NCBI RefSeq assembly: GCF_015687175.1 | Contig: NZ_JADPQG010000003.1 | Coordinates: forward strand, 434,001-498,000 | Direction of reading: 5' to 3' | DNA from: Reinekea sp. G2M2-21 | GTDB lineage: Bacteria; Pseudomonadota; Gammaproteobacteria; Pseudomonadales; Natronospirillaceae | DNA: 64,000 bases | Shown: piece after piece, positions 25,615 to 34,666 of the stretch | Layout: every line of letters begins with the position of its first letter | How positions within the stretch are numbered: the first letter of the stretch is position 1 | Notes under the pieces: model-generated | Told to the model about the DNA's origin: nothing | What the model saw: only the letters and a program-made list of their open reading frames with translations | Database searches by the model: none | Program-made: the position numbers and the translations under genes

Positions 25615-26874
25615 TTATCCCTTAACGCCGCCCGATGTCAGGCCACCGACCAGGAATTTCTGTGCAATCAGAAACACAATGGTAATTGGGATGCCCGCCA
25701 ACACGGCCGCTGCCGCGAAGTCACCCCACAACTGGTTCTGTGCTTGAATATACTGCTGTGCGCCAACGGCCAAGGTCATCTTATCGATATCGGAAATCAA
25801 CACCGATGACAGAGCATATTCATTGACAATGCCAATGAAGGTCAGAATAAACACAACGGCCAAAATGGGGACACTCAATGGCAACAGAATACGGTAAAAC
25901 GTTTGCCATGGTGTCGCACCATCAATCGACGCAGACTCTTCCATCGCCGGATCAATGGTGTCGAAATAACCGATGATCATGAAAATATTCAACGCCATCG
26001 AACCCATGTACCCGATAATCAACGCGGAGTGTGTGTTCAGGCTCATGAAGCCAATGAAGCTACCCAGTTTTTCAAAAATCAGGTACAAGGCCGCGAGAAA
26101 CAACGTTGCCGGAAACTGTTGTAAGACCAACAGCGTCTTCAACATCGGACCTTTGCCGGTGAATCCCAGCCGGCCGAAAGCATAAGCACTGGTGGTAGAC
26201 AGCAACAACACCAGAATCGACGTGATAACCGCGACTTTCACCGTATTCATTAACCAGCTCAATACTGGAAACGGCGGTTCAGATACATAAGCCCCACCAT
26301 ATTGAATTGTAGTGCGGGAAGCGCCCGCCGGCATCGCCGGGATGTCCAGCTTACCTTGCAGCCTTCCATCGGGTGTCACAAACAGCACGTCATCGCCATA
26401 GGCAGCTGCGTTTTCAGCCAAATCGAGGATGATGTCAGTGCGACCAAGATAACCCTCTTTATCAGCACCGGGCACCGTAACTTTGTCGCCAACGTTACTC
26501 AAAAACGACACTGCCAGGTAGGACTTCAACGGGAAATCCGCTTCGTCGAATTTCGGGTTCGCCGTGAAGCTCCAGGAACCGTCCGCGTTCACAGTGACAT
26601 CACCAAGACCGTTGTTGAAGGACACTTTCGCCTGTCCATCGATATCTTTTTTCAACGGGTTCATGCCGGTGTAATTCTGTTCTAACGCCAACGCCCAATG
26701 CTCTAAAGTGGGGTTAGAAGGGAATAAAAAGTTTTCTGGGTCGACCAGCGTGTGCCCGGTCCGGAAGGAAATAGACACCACATACGCCAACGGATAGATG
26801 ACGAAGAACAAAAACGTCAGTAAGAATAAGTGCACGCCAATAACACGAGCAGTGTGTGATTTAGATTTAACCAT
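25615..26874 (-). CDS. malG: Maltose/maltodextrin ABC transporter permease MalG with enlarged periplasmic loop
   Basis: A 419-residue inner-membrane permease of the maltose importer; E. coli MalG has 296 residues. The first transmembrane helix is at 12-34 and the permease core starts at about 200 with [16 protein letters not shown], as in E. coli. The ABC-coupling EAA loop is [20 protein letters not shown]. The extra ~120 residues (about 68-197) form one block between helices 1 and 2, facing the periplasm, with strand-like repeats such as [13 protein letters not shown]. The C-terminus [12 protein letters not shown] matches MalG exactly in style. It is the last gene of malE-malF-malG, 18 bp after malF. 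Confidence 0.93.
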   Translation of the reverse strand: MVKSKSHTARVIGVHLFLLTFLFFVIYPLAYVVSISFRTGHTLVDPENFLFPSNPTLEHWALALEQNYTGMNPLKKDIDGQAKVSFNNGLGDVTVNADGSWSFTANPKFDEADFPLKSYLAVSFLSNVGDKVTVPGADKEGYLGRTDIILDLAENAAAYGDDVLFVTPDGRLQGKLDIPAMPAGASRTTIQYGGAYVSEPPFPVLSWLMNTVKVAVITSILVLLLSTTSAYAFGRLGFTGKGPMLKTLLVLQQFPATLFLAALYLIFEKLGSFIGFMSLNTHSALIIGYMGSMALNIFMIIGYFDTIDPAMEESASIDGATPWQTFYRILLPLSVPILAVVFILTFIGIVNEYALSSVLISDIDKMTLAVGAQQYIQAQNQLWGDFAAAAVLAGIPITIVFLIAQKFLVGGLTSGGVKG

Positions 26875-26892
26875 GATTTATCTCTCCTGCTC

Positions 26893-28473
26893 TTATTTCT
26901 TAATGCCGACTTCAATTTTAGCGGCTTTCAAATAGGCGATTGCAAAGATACCAACCATCATAAAGATAAAGGTCGAGACCGTAGCACCCAATGCGAAGTC
27001 TTGAGTGTCACCCATAAACGCAAGACGGAACGCATAGTTCACCAGCAGATCGGTTTCACCCGCTTGTGGCGATGAACCAATGATGATGGGCTCGCCACGT
27101 GTTAACAGCTGAATCAGTACGAAGTTGTTAAAGTTAAACGCAAAGGATGCAATCAACAGCGGCAACATGGGTCGCAATACCAGTGGAAAGGTAATCTTAA
27201 AGAAATTTGTAATCGGGCCAGCACCTTCCAGGCTGGAAGCCTCATACAGATCCTTAGGAATAGACTGCAACATACCCAAACTCAAGATGAACATGTAAGG
27301 GTAACCCATGAACAAGTTGACCATAAGAATCATCATACGTGACATATTCGGGTCCGCGTTCCAGGATGGCGCAATATTGAATAGCAGTTCCAACACATGG
27401 TTGATTTGACCGAAATTCTGGTTAAACAACGCCCGGAAAATCATGATCAGAATGAAACTCGGTACCGCATAAGGCAGAATCAACAACACTTGATACAGAC
27501 CACGGAACTTGATCGGCTCCCATTGCACGAAACTGGCGATCATCATGCCGAGGAAGAAGGTAAACACCACCGTAAAAATGGCGAAGAACATGGTCCAGGT
27601 AAAGATCTGCAGGAAGGGGGCAAACATACCGTCTTCTGTCAGCACCCGGACATAGTTGTCGAAACCTACATTGGTTTGGAAACCGGGAGTGAAATAGGAA
27701 CCTTCAGAATCGAAGAAAAAGCCTTCGTCCATATCGGCGGTCAATACGATACCGTCTTTCTGATTGACGATTTTATACGGATCGGTTTCATCGGCTTGCC
27801 ATAAAGGATACTGTTCCGCGTATTCACGCAATTTAGACTTCGCCAGTACCGTCCCATTTGGTAACTCAATCTTAACGTTGGACAACTCGTTTCGGTAAGT
27901 AATGGTGGCATTGCGCGGCGCTGACTCTAACGCAGGCTCCATTAAGATACTGGACGCCTTAACGACGATGGCCTCCAAATGGGTCATGTCCACCGCTTCG
28001 TCGGTCATGTACATGTTGCCCGCTTCGTCTTCCAGGGCCAGGAAATAGCCGTCTGAGTCGGCGTCCAGGTACAGGTCTAAATCGAACTTGTGAGAGCCTT
28101 CAGCCACATACGTTTGCTGCAAGAAATAGGCTTTAGATTGAGCGAATGACAACAGGTGAAGGTTGGATTTGTTGGTGAAGGTCAACCCCAGCGTGTACAT
28201 GATCGGAAAAATCACAAACACGGTAACGCCTACTAAACCCGGAAAAACATAACGCCAGACATAAGCGCGGTTGGACAGAAAAACAAAGGCAAATAATGCC
28301 GTAAACACCAGAATCATGGTGCCGTAGAGCATTTCACCTTGCGCGTACATCACCAAAGTAATGTATAAGAAGAAGACCGTTAAAGATCCTACCACTGCGT
28401 ATTGTAGCCAGGTTTTCCATCGTGCTTGGGTCGCCGCTTCGGGCACCATCGGGATGGCGTTAGCGTTTGCCAT
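26893..28473 (-). CDS. malF: Maltose/maltodextrin ABC transporter permease MalF
   Basis: A 526-residue inner-membrane permease with N-terminal helices, a large periplasmic P2 loop (about residues 110-275) that contacts MalE in the E. coli system, and the permease core with LLILPYAVPSFILIMIFRALF. The EAA coupling loop is YEASSLEGAGPITNFFKITF. The ATG at 28473 has gaagagg seven bases upstream, while an in-frame ATG at 28488 lies on the SD itself. A 255-bp leader with two hairpins and repeated motifs separates it from malE. No malK ATPase gene is present in the window, so the ATPase must be encoded elsewhere. Confidence 0.94.
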   Translation of the reverse strand: MANANAIPMVPEAATQARWKTWLQYAVVGSLTVFFLYITLVMYAQGEMLYGTMILVFTALFAFVFLSNRAYVWRYVFPGLVGVTVFVIFPIMYTLGLTFTNKSNLHLLSFAQSKAYFLQQTYVAEGSHKFDLDLYLDADSDGYFLALEDEAGNMYMTDEAVDMTHLEAIVVKASSILMEPALESAPRNATITYRNELSNVKIELPNGTVLAKSKLREYAEQYPLWQADETDPYKIVNQKDGIVLTADMDEGFFFDSEGSYFTPGFQTNVGFDNYVRVLTEDGMFAPFLQIFTWTMFFAIFTVVFTFFLGMMIASFVQWEPIKFRGLYQVLLILPYAVPSFILIMIFRALFNQNFGQINHVLELLFNIAPSWNADPNMSRMMILMVNLFMGYPYMFILSLGMLQSIPKDLYEASSLEGAGPITNFFKITFPLVLRPMLPLLIASFAFNFNNFVLIQLLTRGEPIIIGSSPQAGETDLLVNYAFRLAFMGDTQDFALGATVSTFIFMMVGIFAIAYLKAAKIEVGIKK

Positions 28474-28591
28474 AGTTAACCTCTTCATAACGTTCCATTC
28501 GTAAATAATGATTCAAAAACCAAAGTGGCTTTTCAATCATCACTCTTCTGAGTGCGTATATTAGTGTTTTCCACCGGAATTGCCGGTTGGC

Positions 28592-28629
28592 ATTGGGTGG
28601 ATTTTCCCGAAAAAATTGGGTGGATTTTT
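28592..28629. promoter_or_regulatory. Direct repeat upstream of malF, candidate regulator sites
   Basis: Two copies of attgggtggatttt (28592-28605 and 28615-28628), 23 bp apart start to start, or about two helical turns. They lie between the attenuator and malF. A close variant, attaggtggatttt, is found upstream of malE (30017-30030, opposite orientation). The shared motif and its confinement to this cluster suggest binding sites for a mal regulator; it does not match the E. coli MalT box as I know it. Confidence 0.45.
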
Positions 28630-28631
28630 GT

Positions 28632-28670
28632 AAAAAAAAAGAGCTTAAAACCCTTGCAGGTATTAAGCTC
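28632..28670 (-). terminator. Attenuator/internal terminator between malE and malF
   Basis: Read on the minus strand, a perfect 8-bp stem (gagcttaa at 28670-28663, ttaagctc at 28648-28641) with a possible inner cct/agg helix is followed by nine T residues. It lies 59 bp after the malE stop. A second, GC-rich hairpin (28688-28711) stands between them and could protect the malE message. This arrangement would make more binding protein than permease, as is known for mal operons. Confidence 0.8.
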
Positions 28671-28728
28671 CTTTGCGTTTTCAGGTTGAGCCGTCCCATA
28701 AGGACGGGCTCAGTTTTTAAATCAGCAC

Positions 28729-29910
28729 TTACTTAGTGATACGTGCTGCTGCGTCGTTCAATGCTTCTTCAACGCCCTGACGGCCTTGAGTGATCGCAGT
28801 CAATGCAGGGCCCATGTTGCTCCAGAAAGCACCCATTTCAGGGATATTCGGCATAGGTTCACCAGCTTGCCATACTTTGTATGCATCAGCCAAAGTGTCG
28901 TTTTCTTTCGCAAGAGACTTCATGAATTTCTTGTGAGTAACGGCACCCAACGCGCGGTCATCATTAACCAACGCCAGACCTTCTTCCTGCAGCAAGTAAC
29001 CTTCCAGGAATTCAACCGCCAAGTCTTTGTTTGGCGTAGAAGCGTTTACAGCAGCTGAAAGTACACCAGTGAAACCAGCAGGTGTGCCTTTGTCAACTTT
29101 AGGGTATGGACCAATGATCATGTCGATACCGGCTTTTTCATAGTCTGCCCACGCCCAAGGACCATTGATGACACAAGCGACTTCGCCCGCTTTAAATGCT
29201 GCGTCGAATACACCGTAATCAACACCTTCTGGCATAACTCCGCTGTCGATCAGGTCTTTCATCATAGACGCGCCAGCGACGGCACCAGCATTCGCCATAC
29301 CAGTAACTTTAGGGTTGTAAACGCCATCAACGTTTTCAAATGCGAAACCGCCTTCAGCAGTCAGGAAGCCATACGTGAAGTAGGTGTTGTTGTAATCCCA
29401 CATCAACGCTTTCTTGCCGTCAGCTGCTAACTCAGCTGCAGCTTTCTTAACGTCATCGATTGATTTGAAAGGCTTCTTAACGATGTCTGCGTTACAGATC
29501 TGAGTTGGACCTTCAATCGCGATTGGGTAACCAAATGTCTGACCGTTGTACTGTACAGCACCCCAGAAAGCATCATCCAAGTCTTTCATGACGTCTTTGC
29601 TTGGCTCTACTGGAGAGATCAAACCAGACTTAGCCCAGTCACCAAAACGGTCATGCGCCCAAATAAAGATGTCTGGACCTTTACCAATAGAAGCTTCTTG
29701 TTGGAATTTTTCTGTGACAGAGTCAGGTGTTTCAACCTTCACCGCAACACCGGTGTCCGCAGCGAAGTTGTCGCCCACTGCCTGCAAACCGTTATAACCT
29801 TTATCTGAGTTGATCCAGATTAAAAGGCTGCCTTCTTCCCAAGCTAGGGCTTGAGTACCCATAGTTGCACCAGCGACGGCCAATGCAGTAACAAGCGTTT
29901 TCTTCATCAT
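28729..29910 (-). CDS. malE: Maltose/maltodextrin-binding periplasmic protein MalE
   Basis: A 393-residue exported binding protein with a signal peptide (MKKTLVTALAVAGATMGTQALA then WEEG). The mature start EEGSLLIWINSDKGYNGLQ is the canonical MalE sequence. GPDIFIWAHDRFGDWAKSGL, KALMWDYNNTYFTYGFL and AINGPWAWADY-type sequence (here CVINGPWAWADYEKAGI) are ligand-site regions. The C-terminal region PEMGAFWSNMGPALTAITQG agrees with the E. coli protein. It delivers maltose and maltodextrins to MalFG. It is first in the operon, with candidate operators about 110-185 bp upstream and an attenuator downstream. Confidence 0.95.
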   Translation of the reverse strand: MMKKTLVTALAVAGATMGTQALAWEEGSLLIWINSDKGYNGLQAVGDNFAADTGVAVKVETPDSVTEKFQQEASIGKGPDIFIWAHDRFGDWAKSGLISPVEPSKDVMKDLDDAFWGAVQYNGQTFGYPIAIEGPTQICNADIVKKPFKSIDDVKKAAAELAADGKKALMWDYNNTYFTYGFLTAEGGFAFENVDGVYNPKVTGMANAGAVAGASMMKDLIDSGVMPEGVDYGVFDAAFKAGEVACVINGPWAWADYEKAGIDMIIGPYPKVDKGTPAGFTGVLSAAVNASTPNKDLAVEFLEGYLLQEEGLALVNDDRALGAVTHKKFMKSLAKENDTLADAYKVWQAGEPMPNIPEMGAFWSNMGPALTAITQGRQGVEEALNDAAARITK

Positions 29911-30016
29911 AATTGCGTTTCCTGTCTTATTGTTGTTGTAGAGAGTTACCTCTTAACGGAGCTTAAATTAACTGCAATTCCTTAGCGGTTGAAGACCTCT
30001 TTTTCCGTTCTAAGGT

Positions 30017-30094
30017 AAAATCCACCTAATCAAACCCCCGGCGTATCGGGTGTGCTTTTCTAAGCTAAAGTTCGACTTTAGCCATAGGTGGAAT
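30017..30094. promoter_or_regulatory. Candidate operator region upstream of malE
   Basis: A perfect 19-bp dyad gctaaagttcgactttagc (30064-30082; 8-bp arms around tcg) is flanked by an inverted pair of a related motif: aaaatccacctaat at 30017-30030 and ataggtggaat at 30084-30094. The motif also occurs twice before malF. The dyad has the form of a LacI-family operator. The whole 29911-30239 gap has no gene and probably holds the malE promoter; assignment of the regulator is inference. Confidence 0.5.
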
Positions 30095-30192
30095 CGTGAC
30101 ACAGACCGCTGAACCACAACTGAATGATAGGATTCCCATCTGGCAGGAGAGGTTTTCACATTCGAATCGCTTATTCGGTTTTCATCACACAT

Positions 30193-30219
30193 AAAAAAAA
30201 GAGACCGAAGTCTCTTTTT
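30193..30219 (-). terminator. Rho-independent terminator with UUCG tetraloop
   Basis: On the minus strand aaagagac, a ttcg loop and gtctcttt are followed by a T tract. The UUCG tetraloop makes it very stable. It lies 21 bp beyond the stop of the small membrane protein gene (30240-30416). Confidence 0.9.
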
Positions 30220-30239
30220 GAATTGGCACTCATGGTGGG

Positions 30240-30416
30240 TCAGGCATCGTCAAGTATGGAGTATCGGGCCTGCATTTGGTACGCCAGCAAGAAACCAAAC
30301 AAAGCTCCAAGTGCACAAATAACTGAATCACGGAAAATACCATTATCAATAAAGACCATCGCCGCTCCCAGCATAACGCAAGCCACCACGACCACCATCA
30401 AGAATAACCACTTCAT
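30240..30416 (-). CDS. Small membrane protein, two transmembrane helices
   Basis: A 58-residue protein starting MKWLFLMVVVVACVMLGAAM, with a second helix SVICALGALFGFLLAYQM and a short charged tail. The ATG at 30416 has caggag seven bases upstream; a longer frame from 30506 lacks support. A strong terminator follows, so it is a separate unit. No family was recognised. The inner membrane is the likely location; function unknown. Confidence 0.6.
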   Translation of the reverse strand: MKWLFLMVVVVACVMLGAAMVFIDNGIFRDSVICALGALFGFLLAYQMQARYSILDDA

Positions 30417-30748
30417 ACCCAACTCCTGAATGCCCGATTGATGGACATTTCTAATTGATCCAAAACCCATGAATTGGATTGTAGTCACTGATAATTGTGA
30501 TGCCATTCACAAAAACAATTTTCTACGCACTGACCTTTTTTTGACACATCGCAAAACAAGCAGATCAAATTGACACGCTAAAAAAGCGAGAAAACATCCT
30601 TGGGATGTCAACAATTTGCCACCTTAGCGCAGAAGGTTTTTCGTGAGGGGTAAACACTTCGAAGTAAAGAAGGGGTATTGAGTCATGTGGGGAAGTATAA
30701 CTGGCCGGGCCAACCCTTCGTAGTAGCTGACCCGGATCCTGATGAGCC
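30417..30748. other. Intergenic region, nothing recognised
   Basis: About 330 bp between the small membrane protein gene and the MCP gene, both on the minus strand. It should contain the promoter of the former and the 3' end of the MCP message. No clear intrinsic terminator, repeat or RNA was identified. Confidence 0.4.
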
Positions 30749-32500
30749 TTATCGCGTAACGAAGCTGTCCACCAGCGATTTCAATTGCTCACTGATATCC
30801 CGCAGTGATTCCGCTGCACGTTCACGTTTTGAGGCGTTCTCTGACAGTTCACTGACCTGCGAAGAAATGCGGCTGATGGATTCGTCGATGCTACCGGCCA
30901 CTTCGGACTGTTCACCCGAGGCTTGGGCAATCTGTCCGTTCAATTCATTGATCTGCTCTACCGCATTGGCAACTTCGGCCATAGTGTCGGCGGCTTCGCG
31001 GATGCGTTGCATGTTTTCCAGTCCACTGCTTTTGCTTTTTTCAATTTCAGCCACTGCCGATTGAGCACCTTCCTGCAACTTGGCTACCGTTTCCTGAATT
31101 TCGATGGTGGATTGATTGGTTCGGCTGGCCAAGTTACGCACTTCATCGGCGACGACAGCAAAGCCTCGACCCTGCTCACCGGCACGCGCAGCTTCAATAG
31201 CGGCATTCAATGCCAAGAGATTGGTTTGCTCGGAAATACCGCGAATCACGTCCAGCACACTGCCGATTTCGTCCGTGTTTTTAGCCAGATCATCGATCAC
31301 CTGCGCAGCAGCCGTCACCCTATTAGTCAGATCTTCCAAACTGGCGACGCTGCGTTCCATAGTCTGCCGACCCGAATTGGTGGTTGTTTTCGCGTCTGCG
31401 GCAAGGTCAGAGGCCTGATCCGTATTCTGTTTAATATTGTGGGCAGAGGCAGACATTTGTGTTGTAGCCGTGGCTACCATATCGGTTTCTTCCTGTTGAG
31501 CGCGCACGCTGGCTGAGAGTTCAACACTGCCACTGCGCGCCGAATTGGCAATGGCCATCAGATCGCTAGCGCTTTCAGACATACGTTCGATCGTGCCCTG
31601 GAATTTGTTCATCATCGAATCGAAGGCATTCGCGATATAGCCCAGTTCGTCTTTACGGTGGTATTGGGTTCGTAGCGACACATTATTGGTCGATTCAATG
31701 TTCTGGATGACTTGGGTCAGGTTACGGATCGGAATGAGCAAGCCCCGTAAAAAGACTAACCCCATCACCGCGCCAATCACCACCACAATAAAGGTCACCA
31801 TGATCGCGGCGCGAACGCTGGTATCCACCTGTTTACGAATCAAGGTTCCACCCTGATCGACCACTTTACTGGCGGCCGCTACGTTACCCGCAGCATCGAC
31901 CACCAGCTGCATCGCATCTGCCTGCTGCGCGACGTATTTTGAGCGCAGAGTGTTGAGCAGAGTCGATACTTTGTCAGACTGATCTTTGGCACCCTGTGCC
32001 ATTGATGCCCCCATTGACACCGAATTAGACTCGTACATGACAAACATACGCTCAACATAAAGTTTGTAGGTTTCCAATTCTTCCCGAACGGACGCAAAGA
32101 CTTCTGTACTGGCCGGGTCCTGAGATTCCAGATCCGCCAACTGACTGAGTAGCTGCTGTTGCAATTCACGCCCCGTCTCAACTGACTCAATCAACAGGGT
32201 GAGTGCCCCTTGAAAATACCAGTAATTCATATCGGCAATGGTGGTAATCGCGGCGTTGATTTTATTCACTCGCTCGATGACCGATTGCGCATCCTGAATC
32301 GAAGTTTGCTGCCGTTCGACCAGTGTTATCTGACTATCGATTTGCTTGGCCTGTTCGGCAACCTGCCCGTTGATCCCTCGAATCTGCCCAACAATAAACG
32401 CGTTCGCAACCAGCACGATCAATATAATAACCGACACTAACGCAATGGTTTTCACTTTGATCGTGAACCCATTACCAATTTGAATAGGGTTAGCTGCCAT
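30749..32500 (-). CDS. Methyl-accepting chemotaxis protein
   Basis: A 583-residue chemoreceptor. The first helix lies at about 16-38, a helical periplasmic domain of about 190 residues follows, then a second helix near 230-253 ([20 protein letters not shown]), a HAMP domain ([17 protein letters not shown]) and the signalling domain with the hairpin tip [37 protein letters not shown] is the CheA/CheW-contact signature. It senses an unknown ligand through a four-helix-bundle type domain. There is no C-terminal CheR-tethering pentapeptide. The ATG at 32500 has cggag seven bases upstream and is preferred over one at 32506. Confidence 0.95.
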   Translation of the reverse strand: MAANPIQIGNGFTIKVKTIALVSVIILIVLVANAFIVGQIRGINGQVAEQAKQIDSQITLVERQQTSIQDAQSVIERVNKINAAITTIADMNYWYFQGALTLLIESVETGRELQQQLLSQLADLESQDPASTEVFASVREELETYKLYVERMFVMYESNSVSMGASMAQGAKDQSDKVSTLLNTLRSKYVAQQADAMQLVVDAAGNVAAASKVVDQGGTLIRKQVDTSVRAAIMVTFIVVVIGAVMGLVFLRGLLIPIRNLTQVIQNIESTNNVSLRTQYHRKDELGYIANAFDSMMNKFQGTIERMSESASDLMAIANSARSGSVELSASVRAQQEETDMVATATTQMSASAHNIKQNTDQASDLAADAKTTTNSGRQTMERSVASLEDLTNRVTAAAQVIDDLAKNTDEIGSVLDVIRGISEQTNLLALNAAIEAARAGEQGRGFAVVADEVRNLASRTNQSTIEIQETVAKLQEGAQSAVAEIEKSKSSGLENMQRIREAADTMAEVANAVEQINELNGQIAQASGEQSEVAGSIDESISRISSQVSELSENASKRERAAESLRDISEQLKSLVDSFVTR

Positions 32501-32726
32501 TTTCATACTCCGAATAACACTGCGATTGATTCAAGCGTAGCACTCTGTATCGGTTCTGCTGTGGAAACGCAGGTCAGAGCCGTTCGGTGCCTTAACTGAA
32601 ACGGTTACACTGGTTTTGACATCGTTGCCGTGACGATGAGTCTAAACAGGTCATGGATAGATAACGGCCACAAAACCAATTTCTGAAGTTTAGAAAGCAA
32701 TATAATCCCCGCAAGTTGAATCCAAC

Positions 32727-34049
32727 TTAGGGTAGAAAGGACCACTGCGCTGAGCTGGAGATGTCTGAAACCTGGGTAAGATCTGCTGACCATATCCACC
32801 AGGACTTACGACGGTATGGCAATGCTTCGGGCAGGTCCAGTTCATTGGGCAGTTGCAGCGCCAGGTACCTGGCATTAGCCTGTTCAACGACCGCGACATT
32901 CCGCCCGGTCAAATGCCGCCACCACCGAGTCATCAACACCAGTCGACTCTCCTGGCTGAGCTGTTTGGTTAAGAAGCCCTGTTGAATCGATACCGGCATC
33001 TCGCTTTGGGAGAAGTCCATCTTTAACCAAGACGCGAATCGCCTGGTCTTTGTCAATACGTCTTCCGACGCCCATAACGACTGAACCTGGTCGAAAAGAT
33101 AATCCGGAAAGGGTTCGTTAAAACGCGTTTCAATGGTGGCCGGACGCAAGGCAATGTGTGCCCAATGCGAGGGGATGGACAGACTCACCGCCACGGTTCT
33201 GTTGGCGGTCGGTACTTGGTAGCCAACCGAGGTAAAATCGTTCGTTGCGGCGCGGTGGTTTTGTGATACCCAGCGGACCGATTGCGTCTTGCCCCCCCAG
33301 TCGCCGGGCGTGAACGTGAGATCCGATGCCGAGGTCTCGCTCAAGGCTAACCAATGGTACCCGTTCTGCACATACAGCGGCCAATCGCTCACCGCACGGC
33401 AGGCCAGCAACACGACCCACTGCTCACCGGCGCGGGCGAGCTGAACATTGAACCCCGCCTGTTTCCAAAAAGACGTCAGAAAGGCGTTTTGCTGATCAGG
33501 GCTAAGCGAGGTGGCGCTGTATAAGCCAACGAGTTTGACCACTTCATAGTCACTCCAGCCGGTTTCCTGCTGCACCGCCATAACGCGCTGAATCAGGAAG
33601 GTTAAATCCCGGCTTAGCCAGCCTTGCACAGCCTCGATAAACGCAAGATTAGGCACGGACAAAGGGGTTAACTCTGGCAGTTTGAGCGTTTGACCAGATT
33701 GCTCAACAACAATACCGGTTTGCGATACATTGGGCGTTCGCCTCACCACCGGCGCTGAAAACACCTGCTCGGCCGTGCCCCTCATTGGCGCAACAGGAAC
33801 AGACGAAACAGCCTGCTCAACTGGATCTAGCGTTATGGATGCTCGGTAGCGGATTTGAGTGACGCTGACAGTGCTCGCTGTGGGATTGGTAAGAAGGGCC
33901 AACCATGTACGTTCAGCAGATGTCAGCAAACGTTGCCCCTGAAACTGATTTTCGTAAGACTGCCACAGCAAGGAAGGGTCGCCGACTGAAGCGGACATGA
34001 CTTGCCCGCACAACACAAGAATGATCAGTGTACTGTACCGTCTCTTCAC
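32727..34049 (-). CDS. Exported protein of unknown function, possible transglutaminase-like domain
   Basis: A 440-residue protein with a signal peptide (MKRRYSTLIILVLCGQVMSA). A Pro/Ser/Val-rich linker occupies about residues 75-130. The segment at about 181-238 (NAFLTSFWKQAGFNVQLARA, Cys217 in LLACRAV, NGYHWLALSE) recalls the SFWxLxKxGYxxRL...YLL pattern of transglutaminase-like proteins known from Bacteroidetes, but a full Cys-His-Asp triad is not evident. The Trp-rich C-terminal half matches nothing I know. It starts 5 bp after the lipoprotein gene, so the two form an operon and may form an envelope complex. The function is not assigned. Confidence 0.6.
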   Translation of the reverse strand: MKRRYSTLIILVLCGQVMSASVGDPSLLWQSYENQFQGQRLLTSAERTWLALLTNPTASTVSVTQIRYRASITLDPVEQAVSSVPVAPMRGTAEQVFSAPVVRRTPNVSQTGIVVEQSGQTLKLPELTPLSVPNLAFIEAVQGWLSRDLTFLIQRVMAVQQETGWSDYEVVKLVGLYSATSLSPDQQNAFLTSFWKQAGFNVQLARAGEQWVVLLACRAVSDWPLYVQNGYHWLALSETSASDLTFTPGDWGGKTQSVRWVSQNHRAATNDFTSVGYQVPTANRTVAVSLSIPSHWAHIALRPATIETRFNEPFPDYLFDQVQSLWASEDVLTKTRRFASWLKMDFSQSEMPVSIQQGFLTKQLSQESRLVLMTRWWRHLTGRNVAVVEQANARYLALQLPNELDLPEALPYRRKSWWIWSADLTQVSDISSSAQWSFLP

Positions 34050-34054
34050 CGGGC

Positions 34055-34516
34055 TCAGTCCACTGCAGGTGCCAGCCCTAAACGGGTTTGCTGTTCAATC
34101 TCGTCAAGCGTCACAGGTAAACCGATCAGCAACCAAAGGTAGCCTTTAGGGCTAACCCGGCTGCGCACTACCCTGGATTGCTCGACCAACCAGGGTAGCA
34201 AATATTGCTGCGCGGCAGCCCGTTCAGACTCACTACTGAACCACTGTTGCGACCATTGCTCGGACCACTGTTCCAGTTGATCGTTCAAGGTTAATTCTAT
34301 GCGCTCGCTGACGGAAGTATCGGATGGTTCGGAAGAGCGCAATACAGTTAACGGAAAACCAGGAATCGTCGCATCACAAAGAAACGCTGGACCGGGCGTT
34401 CGGGGACTGTCCGGAAACGCGCAGCGGGATAATTCGGACTCCACTGAGCGCGTGCTACAGGCCGTTAATGCCAACAGAAGAACCATTAATATCGAAACAT
34501 ATCGCGCAGCGTTCAT
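34055..34516 (-). CDS. Lipoprotein of unknown function (LPP20-like ending)
   Basis: A 153-residue lipoprotein: the lipobox LTAC places the modified cysteine at residue 20 after MNAARYVSILMVLLLALTA. Ser after the Cys predicts outer-membrane sorting. The ATG at 34516 has aaagg eight bases before it; a longer frame begins with a TTG and is not needed. The end YLWLLIGLPVTLDEIEQQ resembles the strand (YVLVxLP) seen in LPP20-type lipoproteins, a weak similarity. It is the first gene of a two-gene unit with the exported protein at 32727-34049. Confidence 0.65.
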   Translation of the reverse strand: MNAARYVSILMVLLLALTACSTRSVESELSRCAFPDSPRTPGPAFLCDATIPGFPLTVLRSSEPSDTSVSERIELTLNDQLEQWSEQWSQQWFSSESERAAAQQYLLPWLVEQSRVVRSRVSPKGYLWLLIGLPVTLDEIEQQTRLGLAPAVD

Positions 34517-34666
34517 ACATTGCACCTTTTTCAAACTGTATAGATAGCAAATGGCTGACTGAATAAAGCACCATTAACAGCGATGAACAGGCGAGATAAA
34601 CGATCCATTCACCTTTTGGTGACAGAGCAGCCAGTTGCCTGCCTGCTCAGTTTGGCGTAAGAAGAC

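Noticed and set aside
26302-26685. A 127-codon frame opposite malG
   Set aside because: It is antisense to the MalG insert region, which has clear family matches on both sides; no SD or domain supports it.
28592-28629. MalT boxes
   Set aside because: The repeated motif does not fit the GGGGATGAGG-like E. coli consensus; it is reported only as a candidate regulator site.
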